Source of the DNA: Parabacteroides faecalis | GTDB taxonomy: Bacteria; Bacteroidota; Bacteroidia; Bacteroidales; Tannerellaceae | Length of the DNA: 57,295 nt | Assembly (NCBI RefSeq): GCF_022809355.1 | Contig: NZ_JAKZMM010000027.1 | Location: 1 to 57,295, forward strand | Reading direction: 5' to 3' | In this document: in pieces, positions 1 through 7,785 of the stretch | How positions within the stretch are numbered: the stretch's first letter is position 1 | Layout of the letters: every line of letters begins with the position of its first letter | Translations under genes and position numbers: made by a program | Notes under the pieces: model-generated | The model's input: only the letters and a program-made list of their open reading frames with translations | Database searches by the model: none | Told to the model about the DNA's origin: nothing

Positions 1-40
1 ATGAACTACCTTCGATTGCAGGAAATACATTCATAGTCAT
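1..40 (-). CDS. Possible 5' end of a minus-strand gene running off the window
   Basis: A minus-strand reading frame opens at a start codon at 40-38 (a second in-frame ATG at 34-32) and stays open to the window edge. The visible 13 residues match nothing I recognise. A TAnnTTTG-type box on the minus strand at 144-151 would give a leader of about 100 nt. This is a weak call that depends on sequence left of the window. Confidence 0.25.
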   Translation of the reverse strand, partial: MTMNVFPAIEGSS

Positions 41-143
41 TCCTTTTTTGTGTTAAACAATTCCGTTTTAGTCGTAGATCACCTGTGATTTTGAGTGCGA
101 AATCTTTCGCAATGGTCGCTCACATATGATCGTTTTCAGCCTG

Positions 144-151
144 CAAAGATA
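144..151 (-). promoter_or_regulatory. Candidate Bacteroidetes -7 box
   Basis: The plus strand reads CAAAGATA, so the minus strand carries TATCTTTG, a match to the TAnnTTTG -7 consensus of the Bacteroidetes primary sigma factor. It lies between the stop of the phosphatase-like lipoprotein gene and a possible gene leaving the window on the left. No convincing -33 element was seen. Confidence 0.4.
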
Positions 152-173
152 GATAATTATTATGAGTTCTGAT

Positions 174-1235
174 CTATTTCAGCAGGAGATCTTTCAGACG
201 GTCTCTGTTTTTACCGGATATTTTCAGTCCGGTTTCCCGGTAATTGTCAAATGATCCGTAACGGTTTTCGATTTCCCGGTAGGCGATGTTCAGGAACGAT
301 TCGTTGACAGAAAGCAAGACTGTCATCGTCTCTTGCGCATCCGTACTTAACGCTGAAACCGTTTTTGCCATGAAGCTGGGATCAATATACCGGTTGGAAC
401 TCATATATTCCTGCGTGATCGATTCTTGCGGAATGTCTAGCATAGAGAAAAGCAATGAGATGAAAAGGCCGACCCGGTCTTTGCCTAACTCTCCGGATAT
501 CAGGATCGGATAATTCTTCTTGTCAAGCAAGATGCGGAAAACGTCTCCTAGATCTTCTGTATTATTGGCGATAAAACGGATATAAGCATCTTCCATGAAG
601 AGTGTTCCGTCCCGTTTGCGTACTTTGTTCTCCAGGATACGTTGGTTCATCTCCTCTTTGTTTCCACAAGGAATGGGGATATGGATAATCTGTGTGTTGG
701 GGAAATAAATGGGTTGCTCTTTTACTTCGTGAGCCGTCCGTAAGTCAATGATGGTTTTTATACCTGCCTCAATGAGCCGGATGGAATCTTGTTCGGAGAA
801 GTTGTGAATATTTCCCGAACGGTATAACTTGCCCCATCTGACTTGCCTTCCTTTCTTCGATTTATAACCACCGACGTCACGGAAATTCTGGATGTTATCC
901 ATAAACGTATAGCGGGCTGCTACGTCTTGAGGAGAATGATCGTTGAAAGTAATCCGGAAATATTTACGCTGGATATTGTCGGAGGTGATATAACGGATAA
1001 ATCCGTCTTCGATGGAAGTAGATGCGGCAGGATGGTTCATGTCAAATTTATCAGGAACATCCGACACATACAACTTCGCTATCCCTTTTATTACCGGATT
1101 CGTCTCCCATTTGATAATGTAATTGCCAATTTCATCCCGGACACACAACGCCCTCACGTCACACGATTCGGACTTGCATCCGAATAATGCCAGCAAACAT
1201 GTCAGTATACCTAGAATCTGTTCTTTCATCACCAT
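174..1235 (-). CDS. Tyrosine-phosphatase-fold lipoprotein lacking the catalytic cysteine
   Basis: A 353-residue protein with a lipoprotein signal peptide (lipobox cysteine at about residue 20), so it should be lipid-anchored. Residues 30-110 look like a small beta domain. From about residue 116 it follows the Y_phosphatase3 family: NFRDVGGY at 117-124, the RSGN segment, and DLRT at 164-167. The P-loop should read HCxxGKDR. Here residues 246-254 read ISGELGKDR, so the nucleophilic cysteine is a glycine (248) and the preceding histidine is serine, while GKDR is kept. It is therefore probably a pseudophosphatase, perhaps a phospho-ligand or inositol-phosphate binding protein. The gene is monocistronic with its own -7 box upstream. 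The fold is clear; the function is not. Confidence 0.85.
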   Translation of the reverse strand: MVMKEQILGILTCLLALFGCKSESCDVRALCVRDEIGNYIIKWETNPVIKGIAKLYVSDVPDKFDMNHPAASTSIEDGFIRYITSDNIQRKYFRITFNDHSPQDVAARYTFMDNIQNFRDVGGYKSKKGRQVRWGKLYRSGNIHNFSEQDSIRLIEAGIKTIIDLRTAHEVKEQPIYFPNTQIIHIPIPCGNKEEMNQRILENKVRKRDGTLFMEDAYIRFIANNTEDLGDVFRILLDKKNYPILISGELGKDRVGLFISLLFSMLDIPQESITQEYMSSNRYIDPSFMAKTVSALSTDAQETMTVLLSVNESFLNIAYREIENRYGSFDNYRETGLKISGKNRDRLKDLLLK

Positions 1236-1250
1236 TCTCCCAACTTCTAT

Positions 1251-1268
1251 CTATCTTTACAAAGATAG
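1251..1268 (-). promoter_or_regulatory. Promoter -7 box inside a short palindrome
   Basis: The minus strand carries TATCTTTG at 1267-1260, a TAnnTTTG match 25 bp before the phosphatase-like gene. The box is half of an inverted repeat with 8-bp arms (CTATCTTT / AAAGATAG) and a 2-bp centre, so a dimeric regulator could bind across it, or the symmetry may be accidental. Confidence 0.45.
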
Positions 1269-1300
1269 AAAATCCCCCCAATATCCCCAATTTCTTATGT

Positions 1301-2242
1301 TTATTTAAGTTTCACTTGGGATCCTCCATATTTGTTGGCAAAATCCGATGAAATATAGTTGTCGTAACTTTGACAAACTTCGGCCGAGAAATCAATGCCA
1401 CATTGGATGATTTTCTGCCATTTGTCTTTGTCCAATGTAGGCAGATCCTGTTTCCGTACCTCGTATTTCAGTAGTCCGTAAATGATACCGGCATTGAAAT
1501 TGTCACCGGCTCCGATGGTGCTGACGGGCTGAATGGACTGGGCATCGATATGAGACGTGAAACGGCAGGTTCGCAGATCCACTCCGTTGGCTCCACGGGT
1601 TGTCAGGAAGTTATCACAATAGAATTGAACATGATCCTGATAAACCCGATCCAGGTCTGTCAGTTTGAAGAGGTTGTAAAAGTCCTCATCCGATCCCCGT
1701 ACGATGTCGGCAAACTCGAAGTTCTCCAATACCGTAGGCATCACATGAATGGCTTCATGGGCATGCGCCTGCCGGAAGTTCGGGTCGTAATACAAGATTG
1801 CTCCGCGTTCTTTGGCATATTCGAGGAATTCATAGACCCGTTTCCGTAAAACGGGATTCAGAGAGTAATAGGAGCCGAAGATGAAGATATCGTTTTTCTC
1901 AATCGGAGGTAGAGGCACTTCCAGGCGTTGCTTCGGATAGTCTTTGTAGAAGGTATATTGAGCATCCTGGTTTTCATCCAGAAATGCCAGCGACAAAGGA
2001 CTTTTTCCATCCGGGAAACGATCTACATACCGGGTAGAGATATGATTCTCCTGCATGAAATTCTGAATGATATCTCCTACTCTGTCATTCCCGATTTCAC
2101 TGATGAAAAGAACATCTACGCCTAATCGTCCCAATGATACCAACCCGTTGAACACCGATCCGCCCGGTACAGCTGCATGCGGTTGATTTCCCCGGAAAAT
2201 AATATCCAGTATTGTTTCTCCAATTCCTATTACCTTTCTCAT
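1301..2242 (-). CDS. PfkB-family carbohydrate kinase
   Basis: A 313-residue cytoplasmic sugar kinase of the ribokinase/PfkB fold, predicted to transfer the ATP gamma-phosphate to a sugar hydroxyl. The N-terminal segment has the family glycine-rich sugar-binding motif (about residues 24-40, PGGSVFNGL). The C-terminal PfkB signature GAGDNFNAG is at 244-252, with the catalytic base Asp247. The length fits fructokinases and related enzymes. The gene lies 97 bp downstream of the SIS-domain gene on the same strand, so the two probably form an operon acting on one sugar phosphate. The exact substrate cannot be read from the sequence; fructokinase is the usual automatic name. Confidence 0.88.
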   Translation of the reverse strand: MRKVIGIGETILDIIFRGNQPHAAVPGGSVFNGLVSLGRLGVDVLFISEIGNDRVGDIIQNFMQENHISTRYVDRFPDGKSPLSLAFLDENQDAQYTFYKDYPKQRLEVPLPPIEKNDIFIFGSYYSLNPVLRKRVYEFLEYAKERGAILYYDPNFRQAHAHEAIHVMPTVLENFEFADIVRGSDEDFYNLFKLTDLDRVYQDHVQFYCDNFLTTRGANGVDLRTCRFTSHIDAQSIQPVSTIGAGDNFNAGIIYGLLKYEVRKQDLPTLDKDKWQKIIQCGIDFSAEVCQSYDNYISSDFANKYGGSQVKLK

Positions 2243-2292
2243 GTTTCCTCACTTGTTTTGCATTTGTTTCTCGTGGAAATCGAATCTACTCC

Positions 2293-2311
2293 TCGTTTGT
2301 TTTGCAAACGA
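2293..2311. other. Small hairpin between the SIS and PfkB genes
   Basis: TCGTTTG and CAAACGA form a perfect 7-bp stem around a 5-nt loop in the 97-bp gap between two co-directional genes. There is no following T-run on the minus strand, so it is more likely an RNA-stability or processing hairpin than a terminator. Confidence 0.35.
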
Positions 2312-2339
2312 ATCCGCCGAGAAACGTATGAACTTGATT

Positions 2340-2951
2340 TTATTCCTTTTTGCTTTGCTCACGGCTTTTCGATCCCAGGTAACCTCCATGATGACGTTTG
2401 GCATAGTCGGTGTTGGTGAAACCGATTCGCTTCATGGTGCTGACTACCAGGATATCACCGATGACGGTCATGACTGTCGTTGAGGTTGTCGGAGTCAGTC
2501 CTAACGGACATACTTCGGCCGGAGCTCCGGTAGGCAGACAGACTGTAGCTTCTTGTGCCAATTCACTTTCCGGGTTGCCTGTGATAACGATAAACTTCAT
2601 ATCCGGTACCAGTCCGCGGGTCAGAGAGACCAGCTCTACCAGTTCCCGTGTTTTGCCGGAGTTGGAAATCAATAACATGATATCGTTGGCTTGGACAATA
2701 CCCAGATCGCCATGTTGGGCTTCGCTCGGATGCAGGAAAAATGCCGGTGTTCCTGTCGAACTGAAAGTCGTTGCGATGTTCATGGCAATTTGTCCGGCCT
2801 TGCCCATTCCGCTTGTTACCAGTTTACCTCCACGTGCGTGCACATACTCTACAATCAGATTGACGGCCTCCGCATAATTGGAAGACACGGGAATGTTGCG
2901 TACGGCATTCGCTTCTTTCTCTAAAATAGATGATATTTCGTCTGTCATCAT
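2340..2951 (-). CDS. SIS-domain sugar-phosphate isomerase, KpsF/GutQ type without CBS domains
   Basis: A 203-residue protein made of a single SIS (sugar isomerase) domain. The phosphate-binding loop SGMGKAGQIA is near residues 47-56, and the second serine-rich loop SNSGKT is near 95-100. The HPSEAQHGDLG stretch resembles the KpsF/GutQ/KdsD arabinose-5-phosphate isomerases, which interconvert ribulose-5-P and arabinose-5-P for Kdo synthesis. The two C-terminal CBS domains of the about 320-residue E. coli enzymes are absent. A start at the second Met is equally possible. A -7 box lies upstream, and a PfkB kinase follows in the same direction, so the pair may process a shared sugar phosphate rather than Kdo precursors. 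Confidence 0.8.
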   Translation of the reverse strand: MMTDEISSILEKEANAVRNIPVSSNYAEAVNLIVEYVHARGGKLVTSGMGKAGQIAMNIATTFSSTGTPAFFLHPSEAQHGDLGIVQANDIMLLISNSGKTRELVELVSLTRGLVPDMKFIVITGNPESELAQEATVCLPTGAPAEVCPLGLTPTTSTTVMTVIGDILVVSTMKRIGFTNTDYAKRHHGGYLGSKSREQSKKE

Positions 2952-2983
2952 GATTTTTTACACTTGTTTGATCTACTGAAATA

Positions 2984-2991
2984 CAAAAATA
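2984..2991 (-). promoter_or_regulatory. Candidate -7 box for the SIS-PfkB operon
   Basis: The minus strand reads TATTTTTG, a TAnnTTTG match about 33 bp before the SIS start. It would serve both the SIS and PfkB genes. Confidence 0.45.
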
Positions 2992-3070
2992 CATCTTTTT
3001 CTGTAACTCCCAGCATTCGGCTTCTTTTTCCACGGATTTATTCTGCCGCGTACGTGATGGTGGGAAGGAA

Positions 3071-4306
3071 TCAGAATAACGCTGATATGGCAAGACCTGT
3101 ACTCAAATAATTCAGACGTTTCCCGCTGTCAAAGTAAGGCAGGCTGGTATACACGTAATCCAAATAAAGCCGTAGGCCCATGGCCGGTGAAATCTGTGCC
3201 AGGATAGAGGTTGCTGCCGTTCCGGAAATTCCTTTATGGAGAACATCGTGATTATATAGCAATTGGCAGTAACCGACTTCGACCTTTGAGTTGAGGAAAA
3301 TACGGGGTATGAGCCGGTAGGAATACCCGGGTCCCATACTGAACGACGTAGCACCTACAATACCTTGGCCTTGGGTTAGCTTGGCCGATAAAATAGCCGC
3401 TTGAAGATTTAGTCCCCAACCGCTCTGCAGGTAATAGGCTGCCGAGATGGTTGTATTCAATCCCTGATACGACGTCAGTTCTTTTCCGTCCATGATTATT
3501 TGTCGGGGAAACAAGGAGCTGTAGCCCACGGAATATTCGATAAAGGAAGGAATACGGGTATAAGAGGCATCGTCGTCCAGTACGTCGAATAAAGGCTTCT
3601 TACGGAAAATCAGGTCGGATAAAAGGTAACCTACTTCCGTTGACATGATACCGATACCGGCTCCAGCCAACACATCCGACAGCCAATGGCGGTTGTTCAT
3701 CATCCGTCCGGTTGCAACCAAGGTAGCAGCCGAATACGCACCGATACCAACCCATGGACTTAAATCCTTATACTCTTTGTATAACATGGTGGCGGCCATA
3801 AAAGCCGTTGCCGTATGACCCGATGGAAACGAGTTGTTCTTGCGTTGGTTGGGACGTTCCCGTTTGACTGTATATTTCAATCCGTTGACAACACCTGCCA
3901 TCAAAGCGGCAGAGATCACATCGGCTGTCATCATCTCTCCCCAGGTACTTCTTCCTTTGACACCTGCCAGTTTCATTCCGAACATGGCTGCCATCGGGGC
4001 ATATTGCAGGTAATCATCAAAGTGATTGGAAAAGGATGACATGTTCACCTGTCGGGTTTCTTGGATTCTCTTGTCGATGGAAGTAGCCAATGCACTGGCA
4101 AACAACAGCGGAACGCCTTGCTTGGTTATCTGGTAGGCCGACGTCCGCTGTAGTTTTTGAATTCTTGACAGGTTGTCCTGTATATCCAAGGTGTCGGAAG
4201 TAGAAGCCCATGTCGGACTCACTGTAACGAGCAGGCTGAATACAGCCCATAAAGCCCTCCATCTTATCGTCCGATTTCCTGTTGATGAAAGACAATTATT
4301 CTTCAT
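3071..4306 (-). CDS. PAP2-family membrane phosphatase with C-terminal barrel-like domain
   Basis: A 411-residue protein if translation starts at the ATG at 4306, which places a signal or anchor helix at the N-terminus. A longer frame to 4381 would overlap the end of ispG. The acid phosphatase signature is complete: KxxxxxxRP at about 144-152, PSGH at about 161-164, and R-x5-H-x3-D at about 191-201. These enzymes dephosphorylate lipid pyrophosphates or lipid A. The last 170 residues are rich in alternating aromatic/hydrophobic stretches and end in phenylalanine, like an outer-membrane beta-barrel, so this may be a periplasm-facing phosphatase fused to an outer-membrane domain. It lies immediately downstream of ispG and is probably cotranscribed. 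Confidence 0.82.
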   Translation of the reverse strand: MKNNCLSSTGNRTIRWRALWAVFSLLVTVSPTWASTSDTLDIQDNLSRIQKLQRTSAYQITKQGVPLLFASALATSIDKRIQETRQVNMSSFSNHFDDYLQYAPMAAMFGMKLAGVKGRSTWGEMMTADVISAALMAGVVNGLKYTVKRERPNQRKNNSFPSGHTATAFMAATMLYKEYKDLSPWVGIGAYSAATLVATGRMMNNRHWLSDVLAGAGIGIMSTEVGYLLSDLIFRKKPLFDVLDDDASYTRIPSFIEYSVGYSSLFPRQIIMDGKELTSYQGLNTTISAAYYLQSGWGLNLQAAILSAKLTQGQGIVGATSFSMGPGYSYRLIPRIFLNSKVEVGYCQLLYNHDVLHKGISGTAATSILAQISPAMGLRLYLDYVYTSLPYFDSGKRLNYLSTGLAISALF

Positions 4307-4371
4307 GCGTTCTACTTGACACATATAAAGTTCGAATTTGCGCTTGGGTGTCAGAACCCGACGATTCCCGT

Positions 4372-6204
4372 TTATTTCCAATCGCCATTGTCTTTGATTA
4401 ACTGAACCAACCGTTCAACGGCTTCTTCTTCGGGGATATTCTTGACAAGACATTCTTTCCCCTTGTACAGGCTTATCTGGTTACGTCCGGCTCCTACATA
4501 CCCATAATCGGCATCGGCCATTTCACCTGGTCCGTTGACAATACAACCCATGATGCCAATCTTCAACCCTTTCAGGTGCGAAGTCGCTTCTTTGATACGG
4601 GCAATGGTTGTTTGCAGGTCGTATAACGTACGTCCGCAACTTGGACAGGAAATGTATTCTGTTTTACTGATACGGACTTTGGCTGCCTGTAGAATTCCAA
4701 ACATGGTCTGATCAAGTATTTGGGCCGGAACCGCGTCATCATGCAGCATGATACCGTTTCCGAATCCATCAAGCAGTAAAGCACCTAAATCAGCTGCTGA
4801 TTTCAGCTGGACAGACTCGATATCCGGTTCGTTGTATTCGCGGTGAAGGATAACCGGTACATCTACTCCAGCCTTCATCAGGCGGTGCATGGCTGCCCGT
4901 TGTTCTCCCAGACCGTTACAGCGGTGTGTACTCAATACGACTACAACCGTTTTGTCTTTTCTCAGAATCTCCAGGATATCATCCGTCAGATCCGGATAAG
5001 TCAGCCGGATAAACTTCAGCGGAGACTCGTAGTTTTTCATTTCTTCTGCTTCTGAAGCAATAAAGTAAGGGAATGCATTGGGACGTGGTTTCCAGAACTG
5101 GGCATCTACCAGCAGACGGAATGTGTCCGGTAAGTTTTCGGGATTCTCCTGACCGATGTAAATGAAATCGGGCATGGCTTCATAATTGAACTCAAAATCA
5201 CCTTGTGCCCGGTCGGAGATGACGACTGGCAGAAAATCAGAACCAATCTTTTCTACCCCGCGCGTTTTCCGTTTCAGACAGGCTATCGGATCATAGCCGG
5301 GAGCCAGTTCTCCGACAATCGGCTGATGTCCCTGGCGTTCCTGAATGTAGTTGACCAGTTTTTGTGCTACGGGCATTTCTGCTTCCGGATCTTCCGTGAG
5401 CGATACCCGTACCGTGTCTCCGATACCGTCGGCCAGAAGTGCTCCGATACCTACGGCACTCTTGATACGGCCGTCTTCGCCGTCACCAGCTTCGGTTACT
5501 CCCAGATGGAGTGGATAACTCATGCCTTCCGCTTCCATGGTCTTCACCAGCAGGCGGACTGTCTTGACCATGACTACCGGATTGGAGGCTTTGATCGAGA
5601 TAACCACGTTCGGGAAGTCTTCATCGCGGCATATACGCAGGAACTCCATGCATGATTCTACCATTCCGTGTGGTGTATCACCATAACGGCTCATGATCCG
5701 GTCGGACAACGAACCATGGTTTACGCCAATACGGATCGCGGTGTGATGTTCTTTACAAATCTGGAGGAAAGGAACGAAACGGTCGCGGATCTTCTGCAGT
5801 TCGGCAGCATATTCCTCATCCGTATATTCCTGGTGGCTGAAGGTTTTTACTTTATCCACATAGTTTCCCGGATTGATACGTACTTTCTCTACCTCGACAG
5901 CCGCTGCATCTGCTGCTTTCGGGTTGAAATGGATATCGGCCACCAAAGGTGTCGTATATCCCTGCTCATTCAATAGACGGCGAATGACACCCAGGTTGTG
6001 CGCTTCACGTTCGCCCTGAGCCGTGAAACGGACATATTCTGCTCCGGCTTCGATCATCCGGATGGCTTGTTGTACGGCAGCATCCGTGTCCATGGTGGAA
6101 ACATTGGCCATTGACTGGATACGAATCGGATAATCACCACCCATTGGGGTGTTTCCGATCTGAACTACCGACGACTGACGACGGTTGTAATTGAAATAAT
6201 CCAT
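4372..6204 (-). CDS. ispG: 4-hydroxy-3-methylbut-2-en-1-yl diphosphate synthase, long form
   Basis: IspG (GcpE) reduces methylerythritol cyclodiphosphate to HMBPP, the penultimate step of the MEP isoprenoid pathway. The 610-residue length is that of the long Bacteroidetes/Chlamydiae/plant form, with an extra domain between the TIM barrel and the Fe-S domain, compared with about 370 residues in E. coli. The N-terminus carries the barrel (VQIGNTPMGG, QSMANV). The [4Fe-4S] cysteines are visible near 520 and 523 (CPSC) and near 554 (GIMGCIVNGPGE), with the conserved glutamate following. It sits in the rpoN-gcvH-purE cluster and is separated from purE by a GTAGAG-ended hairpin. The assignment is secure. 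Confidence 0.97.
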   Translation of the reverse strand: MDYFNYNRRQSSVVQIGNTPMGGDYPIRIQSMANVSTMDTDAAVQQAIRMIEAGAEYVRFTAQGEREAHNLGVIRRLLNEQGYTTPLVADIHFNPKAADAAAVEVEKVRINPGNYVDKVKTFSHQEYTDEEYAAELQKIRDRFVPFLQICKEHHTAIRIGVNHGSLSDRIMSRYGDTPHGMVESCMEFLRICRDEDFPNVVISIKASNPVVMVKTVRLLVKTMEAEGMSYPLHLGVTEAGDGEDGRIKSAVGIGALLADGIGDTVRVSLTEDPEAEMPVAQKLVNYIQERQGHQPIVGELAPGYDPIACLKRKTRGVEKIGSDFLPVVISDRAQGDFEFNYEAMPDFIYIGQENPENLPDTFRLLVDAQFWKPRPNAFPYFIASEAEEMKNYESPLKFIRLTYPDLTDDILEILRKDKTVVVVLSTHRCNGLGEQRAAMHRLMKAGVDVPVILHREYNEPDIESVQLKSAADLGALLLDGFGNGIMLHDDAVPAQILDQTMFGILQAAKVRISKTEYISCPSCGRTLYDLQTTIARIKEATSHLKGLKIGIMGCIVNGPGEMADADYGYVGAGRNQISLYKGKECLVKNIPEEEAVERLVQLIKDNGDWK

Positions 6205-6218
6205 GTGTTCCTGATAAG

Positions 6219-6246
6219 GTAGAGACGCAAGGAGTTGCGTCTCTAC
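6219..6246. repeat. Isolated GTAGAG-ended hairpin between purE and ispG
   Basis: A perfect 12-bp inverted repeat (GTAGAGACGCAA / TTGCGTCTCTAC) with a 4-nt loop fills the gap between purE and ispG. Its outer ends match the ends of the abundant 142-bp repeat family of this window (GTAGAGGCGC...). Inner G-C pairs are replaced by A-T pairs on both arms, so base pairing is preserved. It may act as an RNA-stabilising or partially terminating hairpin in the operon. Confidence 0.7.
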
Positions 6247-6252
6247 TTGAAA

Positions 6253-6759
6253 TTAATTGGTTTTGTATTTGAAAGATACTTTTGCCAAATCTTCGTTGGC
6301 CTTTACAATCTTCTTTTTCAAATCTTCCTTGTATTGGGCCAATTTTGTTTGTAATGCTTCATCGCCTACAGCCAGCATCTGTACGGCCAGGATACCGGCA
6401 TTCAAGGCTCCGTTGATCCCTACGGTAGCAACCGGAATTCCCGGAGGCATCTGTACGATAGCCAACAGGGCATCCATACCGTCGAGCGTCGAATTGATAG
6501 GTACACCGATGACGGGAACAGTCGTCATGGAAGCAATGACACCACACAGGTGAGCAGCCATACCGGCAGCTGCGATGATGACACGAATACCTCTGTCTTT
6601 GGCTCCCTTGGCGAATTTTTCTACTTCTTCCGGTGTACGGTGGGCAGACAATGCATGCATCTCGAACGGGATTTCCATCTCATCGAGAAACTTGGCTGCC
6701 TTTTCCATAACGGGCAGATCCGAAGTACTGCCCATGATGATACTAACAACCGGCGTCAT
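6253..6759 (-). CDS. purE: N5-carboxyaminoimidazole ribonucleotide mutase
   Basis: PurE catalyses migration of the carboxylate of N5-CAIR to give CAIR in de novo purine synthesis. The 168-residue length is standard. The N-terminal [14 protein letters not shown] phosphate/ribose loop, the SAHRTPEEV motif with the catalytic histidine, and the [14 protein letters not shown] and GVPINS segments are all present. It starts 1 bp after the end of gcvH and is surely translated from the same transcript. A PurK partner is not in the window. Confidence 0.97.
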   Translation of the reverse strand: MTPVVSIIMGSTSDLPVMEKAAKFLDEMEIPFEMHALSAHRTPEEVEKFAKGAKDRGIRVIIAAAGMAAHLCGVIASMTTVPVIGVPINSTLDGMDALLAIVQMPPGIPVATVGINGALNAGILAVQMLAVGDEALQTKLAQYKEDLKKKIVKANEDLAKVSFKYKTN

Positions 6760-6760
6760 C

Positions 6761-7141
6761 TTATTTCGCGATTAATTGTTCATATTCAGCAGCCGACAAT
6801 AATTCATCCAGTTCTGCTGCATCCGATACATTTACTTTAATGATCCATCCTTTGCCATAAGCATCTTCGTTTACCAGCTGAGGTGCATCTTCCAATTCCG
6901 GATTTACTTCCAATACTTCACCCGTAACCGGCATGAACAGGTCAGATACCGTCTTAACGGCTTCGATCGTACCGAATACTTCTTCCTTGTTTACTGTTTC
7001 ACCTTCTGTTGTGATATCTACATAAACGATTTCACCCAATTCGCTTTGTGCATAATCAGTAATGCCAACGTATGCTACGTCGCCATCAACGCGGATCCAT
7101 TCATGATCCTTTGTGTACTTTACATCTGTAGGAAAATTCAT
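6761..7141 (-). CDS. gcvH: Glycine cleavage system H protein
   Basis: The 126-residue lipoyl carrier of the glycine cleavage system, which shuttles the methylamine group between the P, T and L proteins in the cytoplasm. The lipoylation site is Lys63 in the EAVKTVSD context, flanked by the usual HEWIRVDG and GEIVYVD segments. It lies between the PAP2-like membrane gene and purE with very short gaps. This gcvH-purE pairing is common in Bacteroidales. The P, T and L genes are not in the window. Confidence 0.97.
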   Translation of the reverse strand: MNFPTDVKYTKDHEWIRVDGDVAYVGITDYAQSELGEIVYVDITTEGETVNKEEVFGTIEAVKTVSDLFMPVTGEVLEVNPELEDAPQLVNEDAYGKGWIIKVNVSDAAELDELLSAAEYEQLIAK

Positions 7142-7153
7142 ATTTCAAGTGTT

Positions 7154-7774
7154 TTAAATGAAAAAATAGAAATAACTTAATAATGAAGATATATAAATAC
7201 CTGTAAATCCTAATCCGAAACCTGCATAGACCTGTGCCGGCGTATGCCTTTGCAGAATCAGGCGAGACGTTCCCAAACAGCCGGCTATCAGAAACCCGAT
7301 GATAAAACCTCTCCACGGGTTGAGTGCATAGATTTGGGCAATTCCCATGATACCTCCTATCAGTCCGCCGATACCGATCATGTGGGCACTGATCTTCCAT
7401 CTAAAATTAATTCCCATGGCGATCAGCATGACTGCTGCAGTACCGAACAGGATGACAACCAGCCAGAATGGCAATAGCATCCGTAACAGGAAAAAGGCAC
7501 AGGCCACGATCGAAGCGACGTAGAGCAAATAAGGCAACGTGCGTACACGACGATTGGTCAGGGCATAATCACCTGCATTGCCATATTTGACCAGCAGGAA
7601 AATAAAAATAGCCGGGACGACTGCTGTCATCAGAAAGACCCCCGACAGGATCAGCAACTTCATCTGAAGCGGATAAACAGCCAGATACGTGCTGGCAAAT
7701 GCCAACGCGACTCCGTAAGTGACCATCAGCAACGGATGAAAGGCGATCGACAATATATTTGCTATTAATCTCAT
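7154..7774 (-). CDS. PAP2-like integral membrane protein with degenerate active site
   Basis: A 206-residue protein with about six hydrophobic helices. Two segments recall the PAP2 superfamily: KISAHMIG (in place of PSGH) near residue 130, and SRLILQRHTPAQ near residue 173. The second fits SR-x5-H-x3-D with the last aspartate replaced by glutamine. No KxxxxxxRP motif is visible. It could be a divergent lipid phosphatase or a non-catalytic relative. It lies 11 bp downstream of rpoN and 12 bp upstream of gcvH, so it is part of the operon. Confidence 0.7.
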   Translation of the reverse strand: MRLIANILSIAFHPLLMVTYGVALAFASTYLAVYPLQMKLLILSGVFLMTAVVPAIFIFLLVKYGNAGDYALTNRRVRTLPYLLYVASIVACAFFLLRMLLPFWLVVILFGTAAVMLIAMGINFRWKISAHMIGIGGLIGGIMGIAQIYALNPWRGFIIGFLIAGCLGTSRLILQRHTPAQVYAGFGLGFTGIYISSLLSYFYFFI

Positions 7775-7785
7775 AAATTGCTCCT

